A stretch of DNA of 64,000 nt from Gerris lacustris (GCA_951217055.1 OX578280.1:13183394-13247393), one strand, 5' to 3'. Positions 12,241 through 23,965 are shown, numbered from the stretch's first letter. The notes: generated by a model not told the origin, from the sequence alone. Program-made: numbers and translations.

Positions 12241-13550
12241 CTGTCACCTAGAGTTAATACAATACCCATGTTAAAAACTCGATTTGAATACCGGTATTAA
12301 TTAAAATGAAATCGCCTCATTAAACATGGACGGCTCATTCAATGGCTACAGAGTGGAAGTGGATGAATATAAAAGTTCGATTCTGGATCAAAATGCTCAT
12401 GTGAAAACGAGTACCCAGGTATTTTAAAAATAAAGTTACTTTTTAAAACAAAAAATAATAATAGCTCATAAAAACCAAGTTAATTACAAATCCTTTATAT
12501 TTTTGCATTTTGGTTGTGAGGGTAAATATTGGTATTAATCATTATAATTTTAAATAATTATTTAAAAATTAATTAATTAGTAAAATGTAATTAATTTGTT
12601 AAAATGATTTTGTATTGGTAGAGAGTAGAATGCCAAGTTTCAGCTCGATTGGATGACTGGAAGAGGGCTAACTAGCCTTCCAAAGATTTTGACGACAGGC
12701 AGGCACCCACATAAGTAAAGTTAATATTAAGGATTTAAAAATAATATTTAGTATTAAGTAACATGAAAACACAAATGTAAGCAAAGTACTTAAATCGAAA
12801 TATTAGTCTACCACTTGAAAAATAGAACACTTTGTTGTTGCAGATCCTTATTTGCCAATCAGTTTTCTGCACATTATTCTTCTTGCTCAAACTTTGGCAT
12901 CTTTGTTTCTCTCTTTTTCTCTTTCGATGTCCAATTAGTTAACTTTAGCACTTAATTGTATATTTTTTTTATTTAAGCATTTTTTTACTGATCAAGAGTA
13001 TTAAATGCAATACGAAACATAACAACATGCGAACTCTAGTAGAACCCTGTTTGACATGAACCATTTCATCTTGCGTTGGTGGTTAACTAAGATTCTACAG
13101 AGGTTTATACAAGGTCGCTCTAAAACTGCTAATTGAGGGTATTAATTGTGTTCCAATCACAAACCTTGCTGATAGAGATGTAGAGGTGTTTCAAACACGG
13201 CAGCTCAACCTGATATACATGAGATTCATTTGTATCATATGTGTACCTCCTGGTATCTTATCGATTTACCTTAAGTTGTTCTTGTTCCTCCAGTTTGTAG
13301 ATGATAAAACATAACTCTAGTAAACATAAATTAATTTATTCATTTATCATTATAAAACATGCAGTTTGTTTTGTATTGGAAAAAAGTGATCTCTTTTCAA
13401 ATTCGAGTTTGAATAGTTAGTTATCCTAAAAAACTACTCGTCTGATTTTAGACGGATTCGATCTAAAATTAGGTTCAATCGTTTTGGTGGATCTGGGATA
13501 GGCTAACAAGCGGAGCTCCCTGACAGTTAACACTAAACCTGGGTTATATT
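12241..13550. other. AT-rich DNA without recognised features
   Basis: About 1.3 kb in which I see no frame with family resemblance, no RNA gene and no repeat shared with the rest of the window. Confidence 0.4.
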
Positions 13551-13554
13551 TCCT

Positions 13555-13835
13555 TTCTTTTTACTTTTTCGTATAAAGAGAAACTATTGTGATGGCGCGA
13601 AAATACGATTTTGAGAGTTTGGTGGATTTACACGTTTTGAGGTCCCCTGAGTCAAAAAAGTGGGTTTTAAAAAATGTTTGTCTGCCGTCTGTCTAAAACG
13701 TAGTCCATTTAAATACGAATCTAACGATATAAGCCGTTTCCCTGGGAAAAATACAGTTCCTGTGAAAATAGCGACCGGAGAGAGGGTGGTTTCGATTCCT
13801 CGCCGAGGAGGTTATTTTTATGATACATTTTTTTG
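13555..13835 (+). repeat. Family K repeat, copy 1, with tRNA-like B box
   Basis: Starts near TATAAAGAGAAACTATTGTG and contains GGATTTACACGTTTTGAGGT and AACGATATAAGCCGTTT, all shared with the copies at 33.9 and 62.7 kb. Near its end, 13,788-13,800 reads GGTTTCGATTCCT followed by CGCCGAGGAGG. This resembles a Pol III B box (GGTTCGANTCC) with one difference. It may be a tRNA-derived element or a coincidence kept in all three copies. Confidence 0.55.
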
Positions 13836-13839
13836 TAAA

Positions 13840-14545
13840 AAGTGACTACAATAGCAACAATAGCACCTCTTACGCTGTATATAAAGTTGACCTATACTGC
13901 GATTTTGGAACGAAGTTCCTTATGCCACGTTCTGGAGCCTGGGAGTGAATCCAAAAAAAACGACCTAATTCACCGTCATAAAATCACCGTCATAAAATCA
14001 CCGTCACAAAATCACCGTCACAAAACCAACCGTCACGAAATTTACCGATGACGATAACTTGAGTAAAAGATGACCGAGTGAGTTGAAATTTGGTACACAT
14101 GCTCATTTTACCAATACCCAGGCTGAGTTTGTTGGACGACGTTATCCGCCCAAGCGTTCACGTACAACGCTCGCATAAACGAAAGCTTCAAATTTAAAAT
14201 TGGAATTTTAGGACGGGATAAAATTCTAACTTTATCTATTTAATGACACAAAAAAAATTTTTAAATATTTTTTTTTTTAGTAAAACAAACACCGACACTT
14301 CTATGAAGTAATAAAAATCGCTAAATTTATTAAAGCGGACCTATACGTTTAAAATAAAGAAAACAACGAATTTTACCAATATCATGCGTTCTAACGTAAC
14401 GATTTTAATAAAACTTCTTACACATCGTCAAAAGTGCAATTGAAACAGGCATGTAAAATTTCAACCTGAAACAAGCAGTTTTTTAGTGTGGTTTATATTT
14501 AAAATTATAATATTTTAATTGGAGTATTACGCCGGCGGAGTCTGA
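13840..14545 (-). repeat. Family A repeat, copy with short tandem insert
   Basis: Aligns with the copies at 16.9 and 59 kb (ACTTGAGTAAAAGATGACCG, CGCAACGCTCGC equivalents, TGAAACAGGCATGTAAAATT). A 13-bp unit around AAATCACCGTCAY is repeated four to five times at about 13,970-14,045. No coding function. Confidence 0.6.
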
Positions 14546-14601
14546 TGGGTAATTATAAACTCATCAAAATTAACTTTTTTCTCAATACATTATTTATTGT
14601 A

Positions 14602-14645
14602 AAGGCCCCCATACACGGTCAAAATGTTTAAAAAACATCATTTTT
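14602..14645. repeat. Fragment of GGCCCCCATACACG MITE
   Basis: AAGGCCCCCATACACGGTCA matches the left end of the complete MITE at 23,258-23,395. The right end is missing. Confidence 0.55.
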
Positions 14646-14925
14646 CTGTGCCCCCGATTCCAATAATTCTAAGACAGAAATTCATTCAGTTATCAGGGAA
14701 CTTTTTTTGTTCCGTATCTGCCTATCACTCAATTTTTGCGAACCAACATGTCTTAAAAACTACTCGCCCGATTTTAATGAAATTTAGGCGGTAGGCCATA
14801 ATTAGTACATCGTTGTTCCAATATTATAAGTTTCAACCTTCTACGCCCATTTGTTTCTCTTCCACATGCGCACAAATATATCTTTTTCATACAAATATAT
14901 CTTTTTTATACAATAGTTATTTATG
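14646..14925 (-). repeat. Family B repeat, partial copy
   Basis: Contains the family B phrases GCGAACCAACATGTCTTAAA, CGATTTTAATGAAATTT and TTTGTTTCTCTTCCACATGC. The end with CTGCCAATTAGTGTGGC is lacking. Confidence 0.6.
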
Positions 14926-14934
14926 CATCAAGGG

Positions 14935-15090
14935 AGAATTTTCTCCTGAGGCCCCGCCGAAGGAGAAAACTTCATTAGCTCCCGAGGCCTTATGGCCGAG
15001 GGAAATAAATGAGTTAGCTCTCGAGGCTTGCCGAGGGAGATAAATTTAGTATTAGCTCCCGAGGCATAGCCGAGGGAGATAATCCCGAGA
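14935..15090 (+). repeat. Degenerate 40-50-bp repeat with dyad symmetry
   Basis: Four related blocks of the form CTCCCGAGGC...GCCGAGGGAG, joined by AT-rich linkers (AAATAAATGAGTTAG and variants). Each block can fold on itself. The frames on both strands here only reflect the repetition. Confidence 0.6.
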
Positions 15091-15109
15091 GCAGAAATAC
15101 TTCGATCCA

Positions 15110-16924
15110 TGTTGCGTATTAAATTTTATTTACTAGTGCACCATGGCTAATAGCTATTAAGTTTGTAGGTAAACTGATATTTAGTTACTTGATTTATTAA
15201 TATAACAATTTGTATACTAAGTATACACGTTTTATAACAAACACTTTCAATAGTTTGTTTTTAATTTAAAGACTTTGTATGATAACCTAAAGTAACCTTC
15301 CCGAAACATTTGCTAAACAGCTGAAAAACTTTACTACCAACATAATACTTTAAAAAAAGTACCTTTTAAGTTCGTATGATTGTTTTTTCACTCCCTTGGG
15401 AGGGAAGTAACACTCCCCGCCCTGTTATTAGCAATGTAAAGTCCAATTACAATGCAAGTCGTAGATACATATTATTTTATTATCTAGTATTATATTTTTT
15501 TACACCTATATCTGACATACTAATGTATGTATTAATTCTGAAAATATTTTACTACTGTTAGTAAAGTACTATATGATTATAGAGGTAAAATAAAATGAAT
15601 TAATACTGATATTATATTCAGCCATTTATTTACATGTAGTGTAAATAAATAATTATTTTAGCAATATCTTTGACGTTTAAGGCAAAATTATATCTTAAAG
15701 GAATTTCAGCTCAAGGTTTTTCTAAGAATACTTCTTTTGATTCTAACGTTTAATTTACTTTGATGTATAACCAAATTACTCGGCAAAATATTTCCTTTGA
15801 ACTGGTAAAATTCGAAATTTAATTTCCGACTGATGCTGTAATGAATTTACTTCGACTAGTATCTGATTGTGACAGAATAGTAACTAACCTGTTAAAAAGA
15901 TTTTTTTTTTACTAAAATTGGTTTAGGAAAGACGACTGAGAGGTAAAAAGAGGATTCTTGTACTATTTCTGTTCTCTTTCTCAAGAGGGTGCATATTGTA
16001 CAAAGTAGATTATATCACGACGACAGGGAAACAAGATTGAATTTTCCATGTTCTTGAGGAAAGACTTTAAAGTTTTTCTTTGAACAACTTGCAGACCGAG
16101 AAATTTCAATTTTAAAAAAATCTTTTAGTAGGTTTGAAACGATAGCAGGAAACCCTTCAGCTCTTCAAATTCCATTATAGAAGCTTGAGAGCCTTCAAAG
16201 TCCGAAAGTACACGAGGTCATTTATTTCCTCCCTGGGGTACGTATAATATATTTAGATGTATTGCCTCGTTCGCTAACCCAATAAATATGGGTAACTGAA
16301 TGCCTGGAAGGGGGGTTAGAGACAGAAAGGCGGGGATTTCAATTTGGGATGGAGGGGGCTCTTCTCGGAGAAATGGGGGGGCTCTTTATAATGCAAATTA
16401 ACAGTTTACAAAGCTCTTCTAGGGACAGGGATACGGGCGACCCCTCAGCTAATTTTCTAATTTAGCTCTAGGATCCAGCCATCGCACCTCCACTTTGATT
16501 AGGGTTAGGCAGACCTATCTATCCTCTCGCCTCTTCCCAGAAGCGTCATTTTGAATGGATGACAATTTAACACCGTGTTGTTTTATTAGGGTAATAGTTC
16601 CCCTGGTTACTTAGCTGCCACTAGATCTACTAGCTCCTATTTGTTAAATTAAATTAATCCTTTGTGTTTCATTTCTTGGCTTGTTCAGAGAATTCCACCA
16701 CGTGCCTTCGCGGTTTTTATTCAACCGTTTCTATAGAATTTATTTCCCTTATTAGAATGACTTTTAAATATCCTTCAAATGAGTTACACGAATTACCAAC
16801 TCTCAAGCATAATAATTTTATGGATTCTCTGAAGTTCTAGGAGGCAATAACAATAAAATAAATAGGTAAAAAGAAACCACACCGCAACGTACCGAGAATT
16901 CCTAATTCTACTTATCTTGTCTCA
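15110..16924. other. AT-rich DNA without recognised features
   Basis: About 1.8 kb with no recognised gene, RNA or repeat. A G-rich patch occurs near 16,300-16,390. Short frames have no family resemblance. Confidence 0.4.
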
Positions 16925-17650
16925 CGTTTTCTACAAAGAAGCTTCGCTTACAAAATTTTGTTTTAATGAAAGTAAAATGACCTTGGGTCTCATGGTCATA
17001 GATTCGAATAAATGCGGCCAGACTGCACTTCTATATATATACTTTGGAATTATATTCCGATTTACATGAGATTTTTTGGAAAGAAGTTCCCTATGGCACG
17101 TTACAGCCTCTAGAGCCCGGGAGTGAATCCGAAAAAACCAACGGTCACAAAATCGACCGCCAGGAAATCGACCGATAACGATAACTTGAGTAAAAGATGA
17201 CCGATTTAGTTGAAATTTGATGCACATGTTCATTTTACCAATGCCCAGGACGAGTTCGTTGGACAACGTTATCAGCCCAAGAGTTAGCACGCAACGCTCG
17301 CCTAAATATAAGCTACGAATGTCAAATTGGAATTTCAGGACGGGAAAAAATTCTTACTTTATCTATTTAATGAGACAAAACCACGATTTTTAATATTTTT
17401 TTAGTAAAACCAATGCCGACACCACTATAAAGTGTTGAAGATCGCTAAATTTAATAAAGCTCTAAACCTTTAAAATAGAGAAACGTTCTAACGTAACGAT
17501 TTAAATAAAACTTCATTCACATCGTCTAAAGTGCAATTGAAACAGACATGTAAAATTTTGACCTGATGCAAGCAGATGTTTTTGTGCATTGAAGTGATAT
17601 ATTTTAAATTGAGTTGGCCAGGTAGGTAAGGAACAGTCCTGTTCCCTCAC
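16925..17650 (-). repeat. Family A repeat, long copy
   Basis: One of the most complete long-form copies. It runs from GAACTTCTTTCC-type sequence through ACTTGAGTAAAAGATGACCG, the CGCAACGCTCGCC block and ACAGACATGTAAAATTT to GGTAGGTAAGGAACAGTCCT at the far end. The 119-residue minus-strand frame at 16,931-17,290 lies entirely in the repeat; a related short frame recurs in the 59-kb copy. It has no recognised domain and I do not call it a gene. Confidence 0.6.
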
Positions 17651-18224
17651 TAGCTATAACTCTTCTTAACTATCAAATCATCATGATTAAAATATTTTCT
17701 CAATATTCAACACATATTTATTGCAATCAAAATACATAATATTAAATAATATTGCATATTATATTAAATGAAAATACATAGAGTATGTATAAAATTCATA
17801 TATGTATTTTCATTGCAGCAGCTATGTGCTACAAAATAATACTACACTCATTATTTTTATAATTCTCAATAAAAACTTTTAAATGATGAACATAAGAGCC
17901 TTGGATGTATAAAGGATTCGTGAAAGTATACTTAGCCATAACTTTTACTTCAGTGAGAGTAAGTACGCTAACTTTTTCATTGCAGTTACATTTTGCCCTT
18001 TAATGGACAAGGCAAAAATGTTACTATAATCTCTTCAAAATTTCCCATCCCAGCAAGTAGAAGATAGTACACCTTCAAGATGTACTATAGTACTTGCTGT
18101 TCGCCTTCTTTTTAAGGCATTAAAAACTCGAAAATGTAGTGAAGCGTAAGAAGTTTTTATTTTTATTTTGTTTTTCCTTTCTGCTCTTTGTAAAAAGTAT
18201 CTATATACTATATTTATATATATT
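17651..18224. other. AT-rich DNA without recognised features
   Basis: No gene or repeat boundary recognised. Confidence 0.4.
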
Positions 18225-19470
18225 TTTCTTTCAGTCATCAGCGAACATTTTCGGTTCCGTGTCTGTCGGTATGGCGGTCAGTCTGTCGCTAAATTTTTGC
18301 GAACCATCATATCTTTAAAAGTACACGATTGATTATAATGAAATTTGTATTATACTATAATAGTAGGTCATAATTATCCTAATGTTGGTCCCATTTAAGT
18401 TTGCAAACATATATTTTTTTAGACCTTTATCTTCAAAAGTACTAATCTAATTTTCCTAATTTGGTTGGTGTGTCGAAAGTAGACTGCAGATAGCACCTGA
18501 TTAATTTAACCGTTTGTGCTCTTTAACTTTTACCTAATTGATACTTTTTGCCTAATTCATATAAAAAATAATTACAAATTGCTTGCATACGAGTCTGCAA
18601 GACAGTGAGACATTTTCATGTAACGCTTTTTGTTGTGGCTTTTTAGTAACGCTTATTGGTGTCGTTTTTTGGTAACGCTTTTTGGTTTCATTTTTTTGGT
18701 AACGCTTCTTGAGTTTATGTACCAAAGTAAAGACATGAAAATGTCAAAAACTTCGAGCGTGCAGATTCTTGCGTTTGTAAATTAGGAATTAAATCGAACA
18801 TATGTAGTGCACGAAGATAGAAAGTACTTTTTTCTTTTCAAGTTTATTAAGAAGTGACCTTTTAGCTTCTTCACCCATATTTTTATAATAAATAAAAAAA
18901 AATATAGTTTAAAAAATATAAAAAATAATAATGTAAGAAATAAATTTTATGTATGTAAGTTTATTAGGAATAAAATTCTAAGGGTTATGGCGTTTGTCCG
19001 ATGCAAATCGAAGCAGTAGAAAAGGAGATGCAGTTGGAGGGGGGGGGGGGTGCTACTGGGGCTCGTGAGCGACTACTGGAGTGGTAGCGAGAAGCGAAGA
19101 GAGTGAGACGTGGTAGGTCGTCGATCGGGATGGCAGGGGTGGGTAGGCCCTACCAAGCGCGATAGTGGGAGACACTGTACCTACCAAGTGCGGGCAGACT
19201 CGATTGAACACCTCCTATATCTTCCTAACTCCCTGTTCCCATATCTTCCTACTCGTGTAACGCTAGTTTTTGGTTACGCTTTTCGGTGTTATGTGCCATA
19301 GCCAAGACATGAAAATGTCAAAATCAAAACAATTTTGACGTATTCTAAAAACGAAGGCATTAATCAAATAAATTAGACATTATAGTAGCTTGTAAATCAT
19401 AAAATCAATAAAGTAGGTAATAGGATGCGAGGAAGCCATGTGCCACACTAATTGGCAGTCTATCTTCGGA
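18225..19470 (-). repeat. Family B repeat split by a family C element
   Basis: About 18,225-18,570 and 19,322-19,470 align with consecutive parts of the uninterrupted family B copy at 44 kb. The outer end reads GCCACACTAATTGGCAG, the reverse of the CTGCCAATTAGTGTGGC terminus. The split gives the relative age: B before C. Confidence 0.65.
18580..19321 (+). mobile_element. Family C element, copy 1
   Basis: Begins with CTTGCATACGAGTCTGCAAG, which can form a CTTGCA/TGCAAG hairpin, and then GACATTTTCATG at 18,609. It ends with CATGAAAATGTC at 19,308-19,319, an exact 12-bp inverted match. A second CATGAAAATGTC lies internally (18,734-18,745). The right third is GC-richer (GTAGTGGGAGACACTGTACC). 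It is inserted in a family B copy. No transposase frame; class unknown. Confidence 0.65.
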
Positions 19471-19484
19471 ATGAAACGATTTTA

Positions 19485-19569
19485 GAAAAATTCATTAAAG
19501 GTATAACTATTCTTAAAATAGGCCAAAGAATAACTCCCTTAATATGGGAAGCATATTTAATACACCCTG
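19485..19569 (-). repeat. Solitary transposon-like end (ACACCCTGTA)
   Basis: TTAATATGGGAAGCATATTT followed by AATACACCCTGTAT resembles the CAGGGTGT-type termini seen at 10.3 and 63.65 kb, read on the minus strand. No partner end is visible. Confidence 0.35.
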
Positions 19570-20030
19570 TATCTTGTATATACACATACATACATTTAAT
19601 ACCTACACATAGTTTTTAAATACACGAGTATTTTTACTAAATGCTTCTAAATTCTTACGTGTAATGAGAGGTTTTAACAGCTTTGAGTTAAAGAAGAGAA
19701 ATAATTATTTGAGTGGAAAAGGTTGAAGTATAAAGTGTGAGAAAGTGAAGTCCTTTAAGCTCTTCCATCTTATACAAGGGATTTATTTTAACCTGCAGAC
19801 AACCTGCAGGCAGGTAAAACACTCTTCAAACCTCTTCAACACACAATTTTCACTTCAACATCACTTTATGATCAAAATTAATCTCATCAGAATTCAACAC
19901 GTACACAATAATCACACTCTAGTTAGTTTATAGTATGTTCGAGATTCTCTTATTCTAAAACATTGGAGGCATAAAGAAAGAAAAATATGTACATCTAATT
20001 ATTATTTAACAGATGTACTCAGTAATCATT
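19570..20030. other. AT-rich DNA without recognised features
   Basis: No gene or repeat boundary recognised. Confidence 0.4.
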
Positions 20031-20035
20031 ATTAA

Positions 20036-20478
20036 AAGTCTGCAAGACAGTGAGACATTTTCATGTAACGCTTTTTGGGTCGTTTTTTGGTAACGCTTGA
20101 TTGACGCTTTTTGGTGTCGTTATTTGTTAACGCTTTTCGAGTTAATGTGTCAAAGTAAAGAATATGAAAATGTCGAGCGTGCAGATTCTTTCGTTTGTAA
20201 ATTAGAAATTAAATCGAACATATGTTGTACACGAAGAGAGAAAGTACTTTTCTTCTTTTCCAGTTTATTAAGAAGTAATGTTTTAGCTTCTTCACCCATA
20301 TTTTTATAATAAATGCGAAAAATGATAGTTTAACAAAAATAAAAAATAAAAAATAAAAAATAAAAAATAAAAAATAAATTTTATGTATGTAAGTGTATTA
20401 GGAATAAAATTCTAAGGGTTATGGCGTTTGTCCGATGCAAATCGGAGCAGTAGAACAAAAGTTGTACAAACTAAAGTT
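20036..20478 (+). mobile_element. Family C element, copy 2, left part
   Basis: Starts at AGTCTGCAAGACAGTGAGAC and follows copy 1 for about 430 bp up to GCAAATCGGAGCAGTAGAAC. The GC-rich right third is replaced by a 53-bp satellite. Confidence 0.7.
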
Positions 20479-21405
20479 CTACGGAGTAAGAATTCTTAAG
20501 AGAAGGCCAGGACACTGTAAGGATTTTAGTGCTACGGAGTAAGTATTATTAAGAGAAGGCCAGGACACTGTAAGGTTTGTTGTAGTGGTACGGAGTAAGT
20601 ATTATTAAGAGAAGGCCAGGACACTGTAAGGATTGTAGTACTACGGAGTAAGAATTATTAAGAGAAGGCCAGGACACTGTAAGGATTTTAGTGCTACGGA
20701 GTAAGTATTATTAAGAGAAGGCCAGGACACTGTAAGGATTGTAGTGCTACGGAGTAAGTATTATTAAGAGAAGGCCAGGATACTGTAAGGATTTTAGTGC
20801 TACGGAGTAAGTATTATTAAGAGAAGGCCAGGACACTGTAAGGATTGTAGTGCTACGGAGTAAGTATTATTAAGAGAAGGCCAGGATACTGTAAGGATTG
20901 TAGTGCTACGGAGTAAGTATTATTAAGAGAAGGCCAGGATACTGTAAGGATTGTAGTGCTGCGGTGTAAGAATTATTAAGAGAAGGCCAGGACACTGTAA
21001 GGATTGTAGTGCTACGGAGTAAGTATTATTAAGAGAAGGCCAGGAGACTGTAAGGATTGTAGTGCTACGGTGTAAGAATTATTAAGAGAAGGCCAGGACA
21101 CTGTAAGGATTGTAGTGCTACGGAGTAAGTATTATTAAGAGAAGGCCAGGTCACTGTAAGGATTGTAGTGCTACGGAGTAAGTATTATTAGAGAAGGCCA
21201 GGACACTGTTAGGATTTTAGTGCTACGGAGTAAGTATAATTAAGAGAAGGCCAGGTCACTGTAAGGATTGTAGTGCTACGGAGTAAGTAAAATTAAGAGA
21301 AGGCCAGGTCACTGTAAGGATTGTAGTGCTACGGAGTAAGTATAATTAAGAGAAGGCCAGGTTACTGTAAGGATTGTAGTGCTACGGACTACGGAGTAAG
21401 TATTA
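20479..21405 (+). repeat. 53-bp satellite array, about 17 units
   Basis: Units of the form CTACGGAGTAAGTATTATTA, AGAGAAGGCCAGGACACTGT, AAGGATTGTAGTG repeat in tandem with small changes. The GTAAG start and polypurine AGAGAAGGCC are constant. No ORF runs through. It begins exactly where the family C left part ends. Confidence 0.95.
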
Positions 21406-22600
21406 CATATTTGAATCCATATATCATTAAGTCAAATATCCACAAGACACACATTTATTTTTATCCAACATTTCAGAAGCTAAATTTTGTTTAACTTATG
21501 ATAGTAAAATTTGTATTGAAAATGTTCTATATTTATAGTTGTTATTTTAATATCTAACTAATTATTATACATGCTTTTTTTGTTTCTTATATAATATTAT
21601 AAAACATATATAATATATCGTTTATACAATATAATATTTTTTATGAAAATTACGCAATAAAAATGTCATTTTAGACATTAATAAAAATGAAAGGGGTAAA
21701 ATAGGAAGAGAAAAAACACAAAAGAAAATTTCTAAAGAGACAAGGCAAAGATTGGGTCATAATTTACTAGAACTGACTAATTAAAAGGATCCGGTTAGTC
21801 GGTCCTAGATTTACAATGACTAACTCGGTTACTCAGAAAGGGCTTTTAGTCCCTTCCCTAACGTCAATAAACCCTTCATTTCCTAAAAATGGATCCACCT
21901 TGGCTACGACATAAACCATTAACATTTCCCTCAATTTTGTTCAGGATATTGTCTCTGCAATCTAATATTTGACGGTTTAACATCTTTAAAACACTGATTT
22001 AAATTTATAGTTTTCGTTAAAGTAAAATACGTAAATTGCTTTGTAGTTTAACGTCATAAAATACAAAATGATAATGAACAAAAAAATGAGGAGGGATAAA
22101 GATTGAATATAATTTAAAAAAAGGAAGTTCTATAAGCGGGGTGAACAGTTTAAAGTAGCGATATTTTTTATAATAGGTAAGCCTTTTTGATCTAATCGTA
22201 AACCTCCCAATTTTTTTTTTTTACAATTAAATATTATACTTAAATTTATTAAATCAAAAATCACTAAGTAAAATAGATCTTCATCAGTGACCATTAAAAT
22301 TCTAATTATTTTGTTTTAAATTACTTCAATCGATTAAATTACTTCACTGTTGATGCTCAAGTTCCCTTAGTAACTTTGATGCAGTATATATATATTCAGT
22401 TCTATATTATCTATCTTCTTATCCTCAGCATTTTACTGAATATAGTGCAATAATTCTATGAAAGAATGTGCAATTTTTTCTCTTCTTATTTACAACTAAC
22501 AACCTATACAACCTTGGAAATATGTCAAAATCAAAAAATATGTCCTGCTATAATATAATTCATGTACATATAAACCTGCTATTAAAACATTTTGTGATTC
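21406..22600. other. AT-rich DNA without recognised features
   Basis: No gene, RNA or repeat boundary recognised in about 1.2 kb of AT-rich DNA. Confidence 0.4.
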
Positions 22601-22610
22601 CGGATCAAGA

Positions 22611-22823
22611 CTTAGACCATATCAAGAGCAATCCAACCATATCAAGGAACGTATATGGCAAGATCTGCATGGACAGTCTCTGGAGAATAAGGAACAACTC
22701 TATACAATGACGCTGACCCCGTGGCAGAGAGCTGTAATGAATCAAAGAGCTGTAAGCAATCCGTTTACTGAGGGTGACCTGGTGGAAGAAGGAAGAAATA
22801 ATTACCACGCCAAAGATGAATAG
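22611..22823 (+). CDS. Possible terminal-exon or relic reading frame, unrecognised
   Basis: An open frame, extending upstream without an ATG, reads LRPYQEQSNHIKERIW, then LYTMTLTPWQRAVMNQ and NPFTEGDLVEEG before a stop at 22,821. It is hydrophilic, mixed in composition and less AT-rich than its surroundings, unlike most chance frames here. I do not recognise the family. No convincing splice acceptor is seen just upstream (only short AG sites near 22,608-22,616). It could be a last exon, a retrocopy fragment or chance. The overlapping frame ending at 22,710 looks less protein-like. Confidence 0.2.
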   Translation, partial: LRPYQEQSNHIKERIWQDLHGQSLENKEQLYTMTLTPWQRAVMNQRAVSNPFTEGDLVEEGRNNYHAKDE

Positions 22824-23069
22824 ATAATGTGGAGGACGACTTGACGAGCGTTAAGCGTATAAAGTGGCGAACGTAGGTCAAGGACAGACACGGCAATGGA
22901 ATAACTTGACAGCGATCGAGGCTCTAAATGGACTTTATCACAAACAAGTTAGTAACAAAGTTGAAACTTGGCATCAAGTGGCTCTTTCATTAAAGCGAGT
23001 GTAATACAATAAATATTGAATATTAAGAAAATAGTTAAAGAGGATGATTGTAGTAAGTAAAGAGCCGAG
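22824..23069. other. Unassigned DNA
   Basis: Somewhat less AT-rich sequence following the candidate frame. No terminal repeats or RNA gene recognised. Confidence 0.35.
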
Positions 23070-23257
23070 TAGTTAAGGAACAGGACTGTTCCTTAACCCT
23101 CACGCCCTGGCTATCTCCATTTAAACAATCATAAAATGTATAACTTGACTACACAAAAACGTTTGCATGTATCAGGTTGAAATTTTACATGCATGTTTCA
23201 ATAGTGCAGTAGATGATATAAGTGAAGTTTTATTAAAATCGGTACGTAATAACTTAA
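23070..23257 (+). repeat. Family A fragment
   Basis: Contains GGAACAGGACTGTTCCTTAA, the imperfect palindrome also found at the end of the 17.6-kb copy, and ATGTATCAGGTTGAAATTTT. It is truncated where a MITE begins. Confidence 0.55.
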
Positions 23258-23395
23258 TGGCCCCCATACACGGTCAAAATGATTGCGCAAACATTTTGAT
23301 CGTTGGATGTTTGCGTAAACATGATGTTTGACGTGTATGGCCTAAATTTGCCAAACATCATGTTTGCGCAAAATGTTTGATCGTGTATGGGGGCC
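23258..23395. mobile_element. 138-bp TTAA-flanked MITE
   Basis: TTAA at 23,254-23,257 and 23,396-23,399 flank inverted ends GGCCCCCATACACGGTCAAA (from 23,259) and its near-complement ending at 23,395. The interior repeats the AAACATCATGTTTGCGCAAA motif in inverted form, so nearly the whole element can fold. TTAA duplication suggests mobilisation by a piggyBac-like transposase. Confidence 0.8.
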
Positions 23396-23617
23396 TTAAA
23401 CATACTGTAGGAAGGTGACTTAAACTAATAACTAGTACAATATTATATAACTTAAATGATATCACTTAATACAATAATAATATTGAAGTACATTTCCATT
23501 AGATTAAATTAAATATTCACGTGTTTACCAACACTTGTTGGATTTGAGTTATTATTTATTACATTGTTTTTAATACTGTCAAACCTGTTTATTTTAAAGT
23601 GACAGAGTTTTCTTTGT

Positions 23618-23965
23618 TAGGGTTTCGAGGTCCCTTATGCTTATGGTAGTTCGTCCATCCGTCGCATCTTACAGTATATCTCCTGACCTACTGAAGCTAT
23701 AGACTTGAAATTTAGTATACAAGTTCTGTTTTTTGCCCAAAAACAGAAAAACTATTGCGGACTTAAACACTAATAGAACCAAATAAGTGCATACCGAAGA
23801 TTCTGAAGGATAATATATGCACACCTTGAGAATCTCAAAAGTGAAACTTTTTATACATATTTTAGTTTAAAATAATAATAATAATAATAATAATAATTAT
23901 GTTGTATCTATGAATTTTTATGACCAAAGAGTATATACTTTTAGTAACTTGCTGGCAAGTACTTG
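23618..23965 (+). repeat. Family F repeat, copy 1
   Basis: Begins TAGGGTTTCGAGGTCC and continues with TAGTTCGTCCATCCGTCGCA and GCCCAAAAACAGAAAAACTA, shared with 41.05 kb. Its second half (ACTTGCTGGCAAGTACTTGA) is shared with 34.8 kb. A short AAT array lies near 23,872-23,898. Confidence 0.55.

Noticed and set aside
16931..17290. 119-residue minus-strand frame
   Set aside because: Lies wholly inside a family A repeat; other copies of the family break the frame, and no domain is recognised.
20479..21405. CRISPR-like array from the regular 53-bp repeats
   Set aside because: There are no unique spacers; the whole unit repeats, so it is a satellite. The same holds for the 79-bp and 83-bp arrays.
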